In this document: positions 1 through 7,671 of the stretch, one piece after another
Position numbering within the stretch: position 1 is the first letter of the stretch
How the letters are laid out: the number at the start of each line of letters is the position of its first letter
Assembly (NCBI GenBank): GCA_035700225.1
Contig: DASSOT010000007.1
Coordinates: forward strand, 1-28,673
DNA: 28,673 nt
Direction: 5' to 3'
Origin: JANWLD01 sp035700225
GTDB taxonomy: Bacteria > Patescibacteriota > Saccharimonadia > Saccharimonadales > 2-12-FULL-41-12
The notes under the pieces: generated by a model
Seen by the model: the letters and a program-made list of their open reading frames with translations, nothing else
The model's database searches: none
Told to the model about the DNA's origin: nothing
Translations under genes and position numbers: made by a program

Positions 1-61
1 TTAATGAAAAAAGCCGACCTGTTTGGCCGACCAATAAGTCAAATATACATCAAAGCCCTAG

Positions 62-83
62 TAATGTAAATACCGATACATTA
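62..83. repeat. AT-rich inverted repeat downstream of the first gene
   Basis: A 7-bp inverted repeat (TAATGTA at 62-68, TACATTA at 77-83) with an 8-nt loop lies 15 nt beyond the stop codon of the minus-strand gene at 99-704. It could be a weak transcript end for that gene. The stem is AT-rich and no T-run follows it, so terminator function is doubtful. The rest of 1-98 shows nothing else I can support. Confidence 0.3.
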
Positions 84-98
84 TTTGCTAGCAAAACT

Positions 99-704
99 TT
101 ATGATTGGCGGAATACAGCCTCGTCAACGTTATCAAGTCTGGTTAACCAAGGAGTAGCCTCTCTGTTTACCGATCTGTCGTGTATCACTACACCCCCCAA
201 ACCTGCCATCAGCAAGGCTCCTCCACCTGCTAATTGTTCGGGTGTTTTATCTGAAGTTGCCAACGCATCCAAAATCACTCCGCCGCCCCTTACGGCAAGA
301 TATGTTCCGAACTGTAACGAAAACGCCTGTATGCCTATTTCCCTGTCTCGGGGGCTGTCCCCCGCATCATTCGTAGTTCTCACTGTCTTTATGCTCTCTT
401 CTCCGGCTGATATATCAGTGATAGATATTCGTGAATCTATCTCACATACACCGGAACGTTCAGCATACTCCGCTACTGTCTGTGTAAGTTTGCGTCTGCG
501 CATAACATTATCGGCTATACCAAACATACACATGGAAGTAGATGCACCAAGGGGTGTATAAGGAATGATTTCTTTATCTTTAAGGCCTACTCCTACAGTT
601 GCCAGCACTACAAGGGGCGTTATAATACGCGTCATTAACTTTGAGCGATTTATCCGACGGAAAATAGCCGATTCTGCCGCTTCCCTGTTCTCTTTCTTAT
701 ACAT
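99..704 (-). CDS. Hypothetical membrane protein, 201 aa
   Basis: I do not recognise this protein. It begins with a basic N-terminus (residues 1-24), followed by a hydrophobic segment at about 25-41 that could be a membrane anchor. Two weaker, glycine-rich hydrophobic stretches lie near 137-150 and 159-174. The central part (about 70-125) is polar and charged. The ATG start is supported by a good promoter just upstream: TTGACA at 734-739, a 17-nt spacer, and CATATT at 711-716, which leaves only 6 nt before the ATG, so the mRNA would be leaderless. The gene is divergent from the M1 peptidase gene. Function unknown. Confidence 0.6.
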   Translation of the reverse strand: MYKKENREAAESAIFRRINRSKLMTRIITPLVVLATVGVGLKDKEIIPYTPLGASTSMCMFGIADNVMRRRKLTQTVAEYAERSGVCEIDSRISITDISAGEESIKTVRTTNDAGDSPRDREIGIQAFSLQFGTYLAVRGGGVILDALATSDKTPEQLAGGGALLMAGLGGVVIHDRSVNREATPWLTRLDNVDEAVFRQS

Positions 705-710
705 TTTTCA

Positions 711-739
711 AATATGGAATAATTTATTCAGTATGTCAA
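711..739 (-). promoter_or_regulatory. Promoter of the 201-aa membrane protein gene (leaderless type)
   Basis: On the minus strand there is a perfect -35 hexamer TTGACA (734-739), a 17-nt spacer, and CATATT (711-716) as a 4/6 match to the -10 box. The -10 ends 6 nt before the ATG at 704, so transcription should start at or next to the start codon. It overlaps the region that must hold the divergent promoter of the aminopeptidase gene. Confidence 0.6.
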
Positions 740-747
740 TACTAAGG

Positions 748-758
748 TAGAATATAAT
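748..758 (+). promoter_or_regulatory. Candidate -10 boxes of the aminopeptidase gene
   Basis: Two overlapping candidates are present: TAGAAT at 748-753, which ends 8 nt before the ATG at 762, and a perfect TATAAT at 753-758, which ends only 3 nt before it. The first fits a leaderless start at 762. The second would place the transcript start inside the first codons, and would fit only if translation began at the in-frame GTG at 774. No convincing -35 box is visible and there is no Shine-Dalgarno sequence. Confidence 0.5.
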
Positions 759-761
759 CCT

Positions 762-3323
762 ATGAGTAAAAGTGTGAAACGCCTGTTTAATGAAGTGAAG
801 CCCGAGCACTATGATTTGCAATTGTCTTTGGACGCGGACAAAAAAACTTTTTCCGGAAGCGTCAAAATAAGGCTCAAAAAGACCGGACGGCCAAGCAAAC
901 GGCTGACTCTTCATCAGAAAGATTTGAAGATTAAAAGCGCCAAGCTGAAAAAAATTACCAAAGGTTCGATGCAAACCATAGAGCTTGGACGCACCAACAC
1001 GCAGGACAGTATGGATGAAGTACGCCTGCACGCGGATGAAATGCTCTACCCCGGTGAATACGAGACCGAAATCAGCTTCAGCGGTAAGATTACCGACCCC
1101 ATGCACGGTCTTTATCCCTGTTATTTTGAACATGATGGCAAGAAAAAGACCATGTTCGCAACTCAGTTTGAAAGCCATCATGCCCGCGAAGTCTTCCCCT
1201 GCATCGACGAGCCTGAAGCCAAAGCATCATTCCAGCTCAAACTTGATACGCCGGAAGGCCTGACGGTGCTTTCCAACACTCCGGCTGAAAAACAAGAATC
1301 AAAAGAGGGTCGAATAAAAACCACTTTCGGTAAAACCCCAGTGATGAGCACCTATCTGCTGGCATTCGTTGCCGGCGAGCTTCATTCCGTGGAAGCAAAA
1401 ACAAAGACTGGTATAACCATGCGCACCTGGGCGACGACCGCACAGCCTAAAAAATTTTTGGAATATGCCAACAAGGAGGCCGTGAAAGCGATTGAATTTT
1501 TCACCGAGTATTTCCAAACTCCGTACCCGCTGGAAAAATGTGACCAGGTGGCCTTGCCTGATTTTGAAAGCGGAGCCATGGAAAACTGGGGGCTCATCAC
1601 CTACCGCGAAGTCGCCTTGCTTGCCGACCCGGACAACCGCTCGCTATCCGGCGAACAGTACATATCCATGGTTGTGGCGCATGAGTTGAGCCATCAGTGG
1701 TTCGGCAATCTGGTAACCATGAAGTGGTGGGATGATTTGTGGCTGAACGAGAGTTTTGCCAGCCTGATGGAGCATATAGCGCTGGATGCCATGCATCCGG
1801 ACTGGCGATGGTGGGAACATTACGTAATATCGGACATATTAATCACCGCCAACCGCGACATATATAAGGAAGTCCAATCCGTTGGCGTGGATGTGACCCA
1901 CCCTGACGATATCCATACGCTGTTTGACCCGGCCATAGTCTATGCCAAAGGCGGAAGATTGCTAAAGATGATGCGCGAATTCATTGGCGAGAATGCCTTT
2001 CGTACGGGTCTGAAAAATTATTTTGCAGAAAATGCATATCAGAACGCTACTAGAGACGACCTGTGGAAGTCACTGTCCAAAACCAGCGGGATGGATGTAT
2101 CCGGACTGATGACACCGTGGATAGAACAGTCCGGCATGCCTGTACTGAAAGTTTCTCAACAAAAAGATAAATTAAGCCTAAGCCAGGAACGATTTTTACT
2201 CGACGGCGAAGACAAAGCCAAAGTATGGCCCATACCCCTGCTTTCTGATAAACCCTTGCCTAAGAAATTGCTGGAAAAGAAAACTGATGAGCTGAACTCT
2301 GACGAACCGGCCATATTCAATGTGCGCGGAAGCGGGCATTATCTGGTAGATTATCTTGACGAGTCCGCAAAGAAAAAACTTTCCTCTGCAATATCAACTC
2401 AGTCCATACCCACGGAAGGCAGGATAATCCGATTGAATGACATAATCCTGTTGGCCCGCAGAGGCGATACTTCCTTGACGGAAGCCCTGGATATAGCTAA
2501 GAAGTGCCAAAGTGAACCACGCGAGGCCGTGTGGAGCATGTTAAGCAGAGTAGTCGGCCTGGCCAGAACACTGACGGAAGGAGATGAAGCTACAGAAGCA
2601 CGAATCAAATCTTTCCGGGTTGAACTGGCAAAAGAGCACTATAAGAGGCTCGGCTGGAATCAGAAGCCAGGCGAAGACCCTAACGATACTTTGCTAAGGC
2701 AGACAATTTTGGGGCTTATGCTCGCCGGGGAAGACAAGGAAGTAATAGACAAATCCATCCGCATATACGAAAAAGCCGGCGATGTCGCCGACCTTCCGGC
2801 AGAACTAAGAACGATAATCCTGACTGCCGTTGCACGTTTCGGCGAAGAAAAAGAGATAGACAGGCTTCTGGAAATATACAGCCGGACCTCGAACCCGGAT
2901 CTGAAACATTCCATAGCCTCAGGCATCAGCGAAGTCAGAAAGTTACAAACCGGCAAAAAAGTTATCGCTCACACTATAGCAGATGGCGGAGCGGCAAGGC
3001 CGCAGGATATTTTCAGATGGTACGCCTACCTCCTGCGCAACCGATACACGCGCGATATCGCCTGGGAATGGTTGAAAAACGATTGGGACAGACTGAGTGA
3101 ACTTTTCGGCGGGTCCAAGAGTATGGACTACATACCTGTTTATTCAGCCGGGCCTGTTTCAACGCCTCAATGGCAGAAAAAATACGTAGATTTCTTTACG
3201 CCCAAGCTAAAAATCCGTCAACTGGAAAGAAATATTAAAATCGGCTTTTCAGAGATAGAAGCACGTGTCGCCTGGCGCAAACGCGAAGAATCCGCACTAA
3301 AAAAATACTTCGAACAGATTTAG
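762..3323 (+). CDS. M1-family zinc aminopeptidase (PepN/ERAP-like), 853 aa
   Basis: This zinc metallopeptidase removes N-terminal amino acids from peptides. The order is an N-terminal beta-domain (about 1-205), the thermolysin-like catalytic domain with the exopeptidase motif GAMEN at 271-275, zinc-binding HELSH at 307-311 with the third ligand Glu330 (LNES), a probable catalytic Tyr394 (IVYAKGG), and a long alpha-helical ERAP1-like C-terminal domain to the end. All key residues are present and the length is normal for the family. No signal peptide is seen, so it is probably cytoplasmic unless exported by another route. The capA-like gene follows after 16 nt. In a host-dependent or scavenging organism it could serve amino-acid acquisition; that is inference. 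Confidence 0.95.
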   Translation: MSKSVKRLFNEVKPEHYDLQLSLDADKKTFSGSVKIRLKKTGRPSKRLTLHQKDLKIKSAKLKKITKGSMQTIELGRTNTQDSMDEVRLHADEMLYPGEYETEISFSGKITDPMHGLYPCYFEHDGKKKTMFATQFESHHAREVFPCIDEPEAKASFQLKLDTPEGLTVLSNTPAEKQESKEGRIKTTFGKTPVMSTYLLAFVAGELHSVEAKTKTGITMRTWATTAQPKKFLEYANKEAVKAIEFFTEYFQTPYPLEKCDQVALPDFESGAMENWGLITYREVALLADPDNRSLSGEQYISMVVAHELSHQWFGNLVTMKWWDDLWLNESFASLMEHIALDAMHPDWRWWEHYVISDILITANRDIYKEVQSVGVDVTHPDDIHTLFDPAIVYAKGGRLLKMMREFIGENAFRTGLKNYFAENAYQNATRDDLWKSLSKTSGMDVSGLMTPWIEQSGMPVLKVSQQKDKLSLSQERFLLDGEDKAKVWPIPLLSDKPLPKKLLEKKTDELNSDEPAIFNVRGSGHYLVDYLDESAKKKLSSAISTQSIPTEGRIIRLNDIILLARRGDTSLTEALDIAKKCQSEPREAVWSMLSRVVGLARTLTEGDEATEARIKSFRVELAKEHYKRLGWNQKPGEDPNDTLLRQTILGLMLAGEDKEVIDKSIRIYEKAGDVADLPAELRTIILTAVARFGEEKEIDRLLEIYSRTSNPDLKHSIASGISEVRKLQTGKKVIAHTIADGGAARPQDIFRWYAYLLRNRYTRDIAWEWLKNDWDRLSELFGGSKSMDYIPVYSAGPVSTPQWQKKYVDFFTPKLKIRQLERNIKIGFSEIEARVAWRKREESALKKYFEQI

Positions 3324-3327
3324 GCAA

Positions 3328-3333
3328 TATAAT
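3328..3333 (+). promoter_or_regulatory. Internal promoter -10 box before the CapA-like gene
   Basis: A perfect TATAAT lies in the 16-nt gap between the peptidase stop (3321-3323) and the ATG at 3340, with exactly 6 nt between box and start codon. That spacing predicts a leaderless transcript of the second gene. No Shine-Dalgarno motif and no clear -35 box are visible. Confidence 0.55.
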
Positions 3334-3339
3334 ATCCGT

Positions 3340-4578
3340 ATGGCTATTTACAAAGTCGGAGAAACATCCAGGCGGTGGCCAGGATTGCTGGCTATATCAT
3401 TTTTAATAATCGCGGTTGCCCTGGGAGCAAGCTTTTTTATCTCCAAGAACTATCAAAGCAAAGCCACGCCGGCGCAGAAGACAACCGCAGGCGAAAAAGT
3501 GCACGCGCCGGATATAACAGACATAGAAAGCAACGTGCTCTTCGGCGGAGATATCTACTGGGGGCGGCGCATGGATGACTGGTCTCAGGCCAGCCCGCTG
3601 AAAACGGCTTACCCATTCTCCGGATTAAACGGTTTTCACCGCAATGATTATGACGCCTGGATTGCGAACCTAGAGTGCCCTACGGTACCAGGGGTTCATC
3701 CGACAAAGCAAGACGAGGAAGTAACCCTGACCTTTAACTGTTCGCCCGACTATCTGCCCCAGCTGGCCAAATGGTTTTCAATAGTTTCCATGGCAAATAA
3801 TCATAGCGACAACCAGGGAGCCTCTGGCTTCACTGCGACCAGAAAACAGCTGGACAAGAACCATATACAATATTTCGGACATTACGATCCTGATGTTACG
3901 GATGAGGTGTGCGAAGTAGTCAGCCTTCCGGTACACATAAATTACAGCGACGATACGCAGAGTAAGGGCTCCATACCCATCGCTATGTGCGGCTACCACG
4001 GGGTATTTAAGATTCCTTCAAGCGCATCTGTGGCCGTAATGCGAAAATACGCCCGTTACATGCCGGTAATCGCATACCCGCACATGGGTGTGGAATACAA
4101 GCCTCATTCCGACGCCATAAGGACCAGCCTGTATCGCAGTATGATTGATAACGGCGCCGACGCGGTGCTGGCCAATCACCCCCACTGGGTACAGAACAGC
4201 GAAGCTTACAAGGGTAAACTTATAGTTTATTCAATGGGCAATCTGATATTCGACCAGCAGTTCAGCAGTGAGGTAATGCGCTCGGCGCTTATCAAGCTTG
4301 ACCTTACCACCAAGCCCTCTGCCGACAAAAGCCAGCTCGAAGCCTGGCTGAAGCTCGGGCCGCAGTGTGCCAGTTTTGCAGACAACTGCCTGGCTATGGC
4401 GGAGCAAAAAGGCCTGAAGCGCCTGCCCTTTTCATTCAAATACGGCATGACCGCCGTAGACACCAGCAACAGACTGAGCAAGCCGGCCAGCAGGGCCTTA
4501 ACGAAAGCCGTAGCCGATAGGCTGGATTGGAACGAAACCGTTAAAGAACTGAAGCCGCCCGGTATTATCACCTATTAA
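3340..4578 (+). CDS. CapA-family (PGA_cap) metallophosphatase-like protein, membrane-anchored, 412 aa
   Basis: An N-terminal membrane segment (about residues 15-35) is followed by a CapA/PgsA fold, related to calcineurin-like phosphoesterases. Visible family motifs are LFGGDIYWGR near residue 68, ANLECP near 110, MANNHSDNQG near 150, PHMGVEY near 248, NHPHWVQ near 278 and YSMGNLIFDQ near 297. CapA proteins are tied to poly-gamma-glutamate or capsule synthesis, but many homologues have unknown substrates and no capB or capC is seen here. It would face the outside of the membrane. It has its own leaderless-type promoter and may also be cotranscribed with the upstream aminopeptidase gene. Family call is firm; role is uncertain. 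Confidence 0.85.
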   Translation: MAIYKVGETSRRWPGLLAISFLIIAVALGASFFISKNYQSKATPAQKTTAGEKVHAPDITDIESNVLFGGDIYWGRRMDDWSQASPLKTAYPFSGLNGFHRNDYDAWIANLECPTVPGVHPTKQDEEVTLTFNCSPDYLPQLAKWFSIVSMANNHSDNQGASGFTATRKQLDKNHIQYFGHYDPDVTDEVCEVVSLPVHINYSDDTQSKGSIPIAMCGYHGVFKIPSSASVAVMRKYARYMPVIAYPHMGVEYKPHSDAIRTSLYRSMIDNGADAVLANHPHWVQNSEAYKGKLIVYSMGNLIFDQQFSSEVMRSALIKLDLTTKPSADKSQLEAWLKLGPQCASFADNCLAMAEQKGLKRLPFSFKYGMTAVDTSNRLSKPASRALTKAVADRLDWNETVKELKPPGIITY

Positions 4579-4595
4579 GGGTGGGCTATACACCC
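4579..4595. terminator. Short hairpin between convergent genes (possible bidirectional terminator)
   Basis: GGGTG (4579-4583) and CACCC (4591-4595) form a 5-bp stem with a 7-nt loop, directly after the capA-like stop and 4 nt before the yraN stop codon. No T-run follows on either strand, so this is a weak candidate, kept because it fills the 21-nt space between two convergent genes. Confidence 0.35.
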
Positions 4596-4599
4596 AAAC

Positions 4600-4944
4600 T
4601 CACCAGACTTCTTCTATGAACTCTACGTTAAATTCATCCCCGGACACTTCGGCGGCGCTCAAGGTATGCTCGCCCTTCCAGCCATTCATTTCTACCCAGC
4701 TTCTAGCCGCCAGGTCCATCTTTTTCAATTTCTTCGGCGTTATATAATCAAAACCCCCTCCGAAATCCGGCGAGCCCCTGTACTTCACTTCGACGAAGTA
4801 TACGCGCTTTTCCTTTCGGGCTATTATGTCTACCTCGCACCATTTTGTCTTCCAGTTGGTATCCAGTATTTTGAAGCCGTTTCTTTGCATGTATTCGGTT
4901 ACGCGATTTTCGGCTTTTGAGCCGCTCTTGTTGTGCTCGGCCAT
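4600..4944 (-). CDS. yraN: YraN/UPF0102 family nuclease-like protein, 114 aa
   Basis: A small protein with the restriction-endonuclease-like fold of the UPF0102 family. The core motif is visible as CEVDIIARKE (about residues 36-45) followed by VYFVEVKYR (about 48-56), i.e. the D...ExK arrangement of PD-(D/E)XK nucleases. An upstream glutamate sits in GSKAENRV. Length is normal. The function is not firmly established in bacteria. Its ATG overlaps the rnhB stop by one base (TAATG), which suggests translational coupling. The rnhB-yraN pairing is common in many bacterial genomes and supports both calls. Confidence 0.9.
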   Translation of the reverse strand: MAEHNKSGSKAENRVTEYMQRNGFKILDTNWKTKWCEVDIIARKEKRVYFVEVKYRGSPDFGGGFDYITPKKLKKMDLAARSWVEMNGWKGEHTLSAAEVSGDEFNVEFIEEVW

Positions 4945-5504
4945 TATATAAAAAGCGACACCGGGTTAAAGGAAAGACGGTGCTCTCTGCAGATACCGTG
5001 TTTTTTCAAGTTTTCGCTATGGCGGGATGTCCCGTAGCCGACATGGCTGTCAAAGCCAAAAACCGGAAATTTGTCCGCAAGCTCAATCATATATCTGTCC
5101 CTTGCGACTTTTGCGATTATCCCGGCGGCGCTTACGGCCGGGATTGTCAGGTCGGCTTTTATGACACAGCGGGAATCTTTGCGTGTACTCAGGTAGTTGA
5201 TATTCCCGTCTATTATTATTTCTAAGTTTTCTACGGCCAGGTTCTTGATGGCTCTTTTAATACCCAGTTTCGTAGCAGATGTAAGCCCGCGGCTGTCAAC
5301 TTCTTTGGACGATACCCAGCCCAGGCCGTAAAATAGACAGCTTGCGTGGATGGCTTCGGCAAACTCCTGCCTTTGCTCCCTGGTGAGAAGTTTTGAATCA
5401 GTCAGACCTTTTATTTTTTTGTCGCCGAGTATGACGGCGCCTACTACCAACGGGCCGGCCCACGCCCCCCTGCCTGCTTCGTCGATACCTAATATATAGC
5501 CCAT
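4944..5504 (-). CDS. rnhB: Ribonuclease HII
   Basis: It hydrolyses the RNA strand of RNA-DNA hybrids and removes ribonucleotides misincorporated into DNA. GIDEAGRG at residues 6-13 (from the ATG at 5504) supplies the first two catalytic acids, Asp8 and Glu9. Later motifs are TDSKLL, IKADLTIPAVSAAGIIAKV and FDSHVGYGTSRH. Length is 186 aa from this ATG. An in-frame TTG at 5525 would add 7 residues, but the protein family starts close to the GIDEAGRG strand and a weak -10-like TATAGC lies 6 nt before the ATG, so I prefer the ATG. The gene is followed by yraN with a 1-nt overlap and preceded by the HD-domain gene 37 nt away. Confidence 0.93.
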   Translation of the reverse strand: MGYILGIDEAGRGAWAGPLVVGAVILGDKKIKGLTDSKLLTREQRQEFAEAIHASCLFYGLGWVSSKEVDSRGLTSATKLGIKRAIKNLAVENLEIIIDGNINYLSTRKDSRCVIKADLTIPAVSAAGIIAKVARDRYMIELADKFPVFGFDSHVGYGTSRHSENLKKHGICREHRLSFNPVSLFI

Positions 5505-5541
5505 CTTCAGGCTATATTTTAGCAACTGTCTACAAAAATGA

Positions 5542-6435
5542 TTAAAGTTTTGCGGCTTTTGAAATCAGACCGCCTATCGCGGAACCAACATGCATTCGGT
5601 CAAGTAAGCCCGCCCCTCGCAACATGGCCGTTTCAACCTCTGGGTGGTTTCTTATGAACATAAGCGTCTTATAGGTGGTTACAATGTTGGAATGAAACGC
5701 TTTTCGAAGCACGCCGTAAACTTCTTCCGCATTTTGGGGAAAATAATATTCGATGTTCGGAAGTACGGTTGCATCGTCCACTACGTTTTTGAAAAAATCC
5801 GGTTGAATGAGGAAATAATCCAGCAATTGCCTAAGACTTGGGTCGGGATGGTCCTCATGGCAAAGGTCGACAGCATCGAGCTTCGCCCTCTTGATACCTT
5901 CCATGGGCACGCCTCCTATGTCCGCCCATGCGCCCAGCAGAATTGATGGATCAGGTTCGCCAGTCCTAAGGTTTACCTGGACGAAATCACCGTCCACCCT
6001 CTCCATCTGAGTGGCCATGATTCCAAGGTCTATGCTGGTTTTGAAACGCTCCGTATTCAGAACGGGACTGCCGCTGTTTTCAATCTCTTCAATAACCCTG
6101 TCGGCGCTGGCTCTTTCGTTGGCACCCGGACCGCTAAGTAACCGTTCCCAGTCATGCCACGGATCCTTTACGATAATCTTGTCGTATAGTCCCTCCCTGT
6201 ATTCTTCTGGAACAAAACGATACAGCAGGTTCGTCAATCTTATATCTCTTGAGGTTACATCTATATCATGGCCGACATTATGATAAGCCATATGATGTTC
6301 GGATTCTTCTCCGTAACGGCGCTCTTTTTCTTCGAGCCCTCTTATTGCGATATCCCGGGATTCAGGCAAAATACTCACTTCTTGTGGCTCCACCTGCCCT
6401 ATAAGATTGTCTACAACTACCTCGAAATTTCTCAT
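5542..6435 (-). CDS. Probable HD-superfamily metal-dependent phosphohydrolase, 297 aa
   Basis: I infer an HD-type phosphohydrolase from the spacing of motifs. YHNVGHDIDV at 51-60 resembles the YHN..H start of HD/phosphodiesterase-like folds. WHDW at 93-96 gives a His-Asp pair, and ANERASAD at 105-112 resembles the NE..SA segment that follows the HD pair in the predicted phosphohydrolases of COG4339. Asp136 (SIDLGIMA) could be the last metal ligand. The C-terminal 120 residues are not recognised. No membrane segment or signal peptide is seen. Substrate is unknown. It lies between rnhB and a DUF1761 gene and has its own promoter (TTGCCT, 17 nt, TATAAT). Confidence 0.6.
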   Translation of the reverse strand: MRNFEVVVDNLIGQVEPQEVSILPESRDIAIRGLEEKERRYGEESEHHMAYHNVGHDIDVTSRDIRLTNLLYRFVPEEYREGLYDKIIVKDPWHDWERLLSGPGANERASADRVIEEIENSGSPVLNTERFKTSIDLGIMATQMERVDGDFVQVNLRTGEPDPSILLGAWADIGGVPMEGIKRAKLDAVDLCHEDHPDPSLRQLLDYFLIQPDFFKNVVDDATVLPNIEYYFPQNAEEVYGVLRKAFHSNIVTTYKTLMFIRNHPEVETAMLRGAGLLDRMHVGSAIGGLISKAAKL

Positions 6436-6447
6436 AGTGAGTAGTAA

Positions 6448-6476
6448 ATTATAAACTTTTATAGGAATTTAGGCAA
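6448..6476 (-). promoter_or_regulatory. Promoter of the HD-domain gene
   Basis: TTGCCT (6471-6476), a 17-nt spacer and a perfect TATAAT (6448-6453) on the minus strand form a convincing sigma-70-type promoter. The -10 ends 12 nt before the ATG at 6435, so the 5' leader would be about 5-6 nt with no Shine-Dalgarno motif. Confidence 0.65.
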
Positions 6477-6497
6477 TTTTCTTGTCTTTATAGTCCG

Positions 6498-6550
6498 TTG
6501 CTAAAGTACTGCTTTTGGGAGTATTATTTCTTTATAAATATAACGGAGGG
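6498..6550 (+). promoter_or_regulatory. Promoter and ribosome binding site of the DUF1761 gene
   Basis: TTGCTA (6498-6503), an 18-nt spacer and TATTAT (6522-6527) form a plausible promoter; TATAAA at 6533-6538 is an alternative -10. GGAGGG at 6545-6550 lies 6 nt before the ATG at 6557 and decides the start. It is one of the few first genes in this window with a strong Shine-Dalgarno sequence. Confidence 0.55.
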
Positions 6551-6556
6551 TTAAAA

Positions 6557-7021
6557 ATGTTAAGTAATCTCGCGAACATGACGTCGGTATCGCTGGACTC
6601 CAGCGGCAACCTGGCGGTTTCCGTCAGCTGGCTGGGTATTGTGCTAGCTGTAGCGGCCGCCATGATAATCGGCTCCATCTGGTACGGACCACTTTTTGGC
6701 AAGAAATGGATGAAACTAGTCGGTTTGAAAAGAGGCGAATCCAGCCCTACCGGACCGATGCTCATAATGCTGGCTCTTGCTATAATCCAGGCTTTCGTAA
6801 TGTCACATTTTATAGTTTATGTCGGCTATTTCTATACAGGATACAGCGGCCTTTCAGTCGGCTTGCTCACTGGTATATGGGCCTTTATAGGTTTCATCCT
6901 GCCAGTGCTCGTTTCAAACGCGGTTTTTGCCAAAGGCTCCATGGAACTGTTAAAGATAAACTTAGGAAATCAGCTGACAACCCTGCTGGCAATAGGCGCA
7001 ATACTGGGTACAGTGAACTGA
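6557..7021 (+). CDS. DUF1761 family integral membrane protein, 154 aa
   Basis: This is a four-helix membrane protein with hydrophobic segments at about 25-44, 67-86, 100-122 and 138-152. The segment GSIWYGPLFGKKWMKLVG (39-56), with its WYGPLFG turn after the first helix, is the signature I associate with DUF1761. The function of that family is unknown. I place the start at the ATG of 6557 because of the GGAGGG site 6 nt upstream; a longer frame from a TTG at 6515 has no such support. The gene stands alone on the plus strand inside a minus-strand cluster and converges on rplS, with stop codons 3 nt apart. Confidence 0.75.
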   Translation: MLSNLANMTSVSLDSSGNLAVSVSWLGIVLAVAAAMIIGSIWYGPLFGKKWMKLVGLKRGESSPTGPMLIMLALAIIQAFVMSHFIVYVGYFYTGYSGLSVGLLTGIWAFIGFILPVLVSNAVFAKGSMELLKINLGNQLTTLLAIGAILGTVN

Positions 7022-7035
7022 TTCCTAGGAATCAG
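7018..7035. terminator. 18-nt perfect palindrome spanning two convergent stop codons
   Basis: CTGATTCCTAGGAATCAG is a perfect palindrome. As RNA it gives a 7-bp stem with a CTAG loop. It contains the TGA of the DUF1761 gene (7019-7021) and the TAG of rplS (7025-7027, minus strand). On the plus strand a T-rich stretch follows (7036 onward), as expected for an intrinsic terminator of the DUF1761 gene; on the minus strand the downstream side is not T-rich. It could also be a protein binding site. Confidence 0.5.
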
Positions 7036-7567
7036 ATTTCTTGTCTTCTTTTTGTTCGGCTTTCTTTTCAGACTTTTCTTCAGCCTTCGGTTCTTCTGAC
7101 TCGGCCGGTTTTTCTTCGGCTTTTACTTCGGGCTCTTCTTTGGCCGGTGCTTCTTCCGACTTATTTTCTTCCGTATTCTCTTCCCTGGGCGGTTCAGGAA
7201 CCCTGTTTACTTCTTCCTGGTCGAAATCAACGCTTGCGAGCCTGGCGGATTTACCGGTGCGGGCGCGCATGTAGCTAAGATAATTCCGGCGAACTTTGCT
7301 TCTTTTTACAACTTGTATCTTTGTGATTAGCGGACTATGAACCATATAAGTCTTTTCTACACCGATACCGCTGGCAATCCTTCGGACCGTTATGCTAGCA
7401 GATAAAGATTTTGAGCGCGCAGTTCTGATAACCAGGCCTTCGAATACCTGGATTCTTTCTTTGTTGCCTTCACGTATTTTTTGATGAACACGAACGGTAT
7501 CACCGCTTCTCACGCCAACAACGTGCGGCTTCATGAATTTTTTCTCGACAGCTTTAATTACAGACAT
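7025..7567 (-). CDS. rplS: 50S ribosomal protein L19 with long acidic/basic C-terminal tail, 180 aa
   Basis: L19 lies at the 30S-50S interface of the ribosome. Residues 1-115 match the family: FEGLVIRTARSKSLSASITV, ASGIGVEKTYMVHSP and KSKVRRNYLSYMRARTGKSAR-like segments are visible. Normal L19 is about 115 residues. Here residues from about 118 to 180 form a low-complexity tail rich in Glu, Lys, Ala and Pro that is probably disordered. The ATG at 7567 is 40 nt downstream of an extended -10 promoter (TGG-TATACT at 7607-7615). No strong Shine-Dalgarno motif precedes it; AAGG lies 12 nt upstream. In many bacteria rplS precedes rnhB; here two genes separate them. Confidence 0.95.
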   Translation of the reverse strand: MSVIKAVEKKFMKPHVVGVRSGDTVRVHQKIREGNKERIQVFEGLVIRTARSKSLSASITVRRIASGIGVEKTYMVHSPLITKIQVVKRSKVRRNYLSYMRARTGKSARLASVDFDQEEVNRVPEPPREENTEENKSEEAPAKEEPEVKAEEKPAESEEPKAEEKSEKKAEQKEDKKSDS

Positions 7568-7606
7568 TATCTCTAAAAACCTTAACTTTTATCATCTATT
7601 CGGCAA

Positions 7607-7615
7607 AGTATACCA
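7607..7615 (-). promoter_or_regulatory. Extended -10 promoter of rplS
   Basis: On the minus strand TGG immediately precedes TATACT (hexamer 7607-7612, TGG 7613-7615), an extended -10 element. The same TGGTATACT string is found before gatC. The -35 region is poor. The predicted leader is about 33 nt, unlike the leaderless pattern of most neighbours. Confidence 0.5.
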
Positions 7616-7671
7616 CATCTGTAACGGAAAGAAAACCTCTTCCCCTCCCGGTTAGCCTCTGCGGAGATATG

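Noticed and set aside
11..34. Repeated GCCGACC motif near the window start that looked like a terminator stem.
   Set aside because: The two copies are direct, not inverted, so no hairpin forms.
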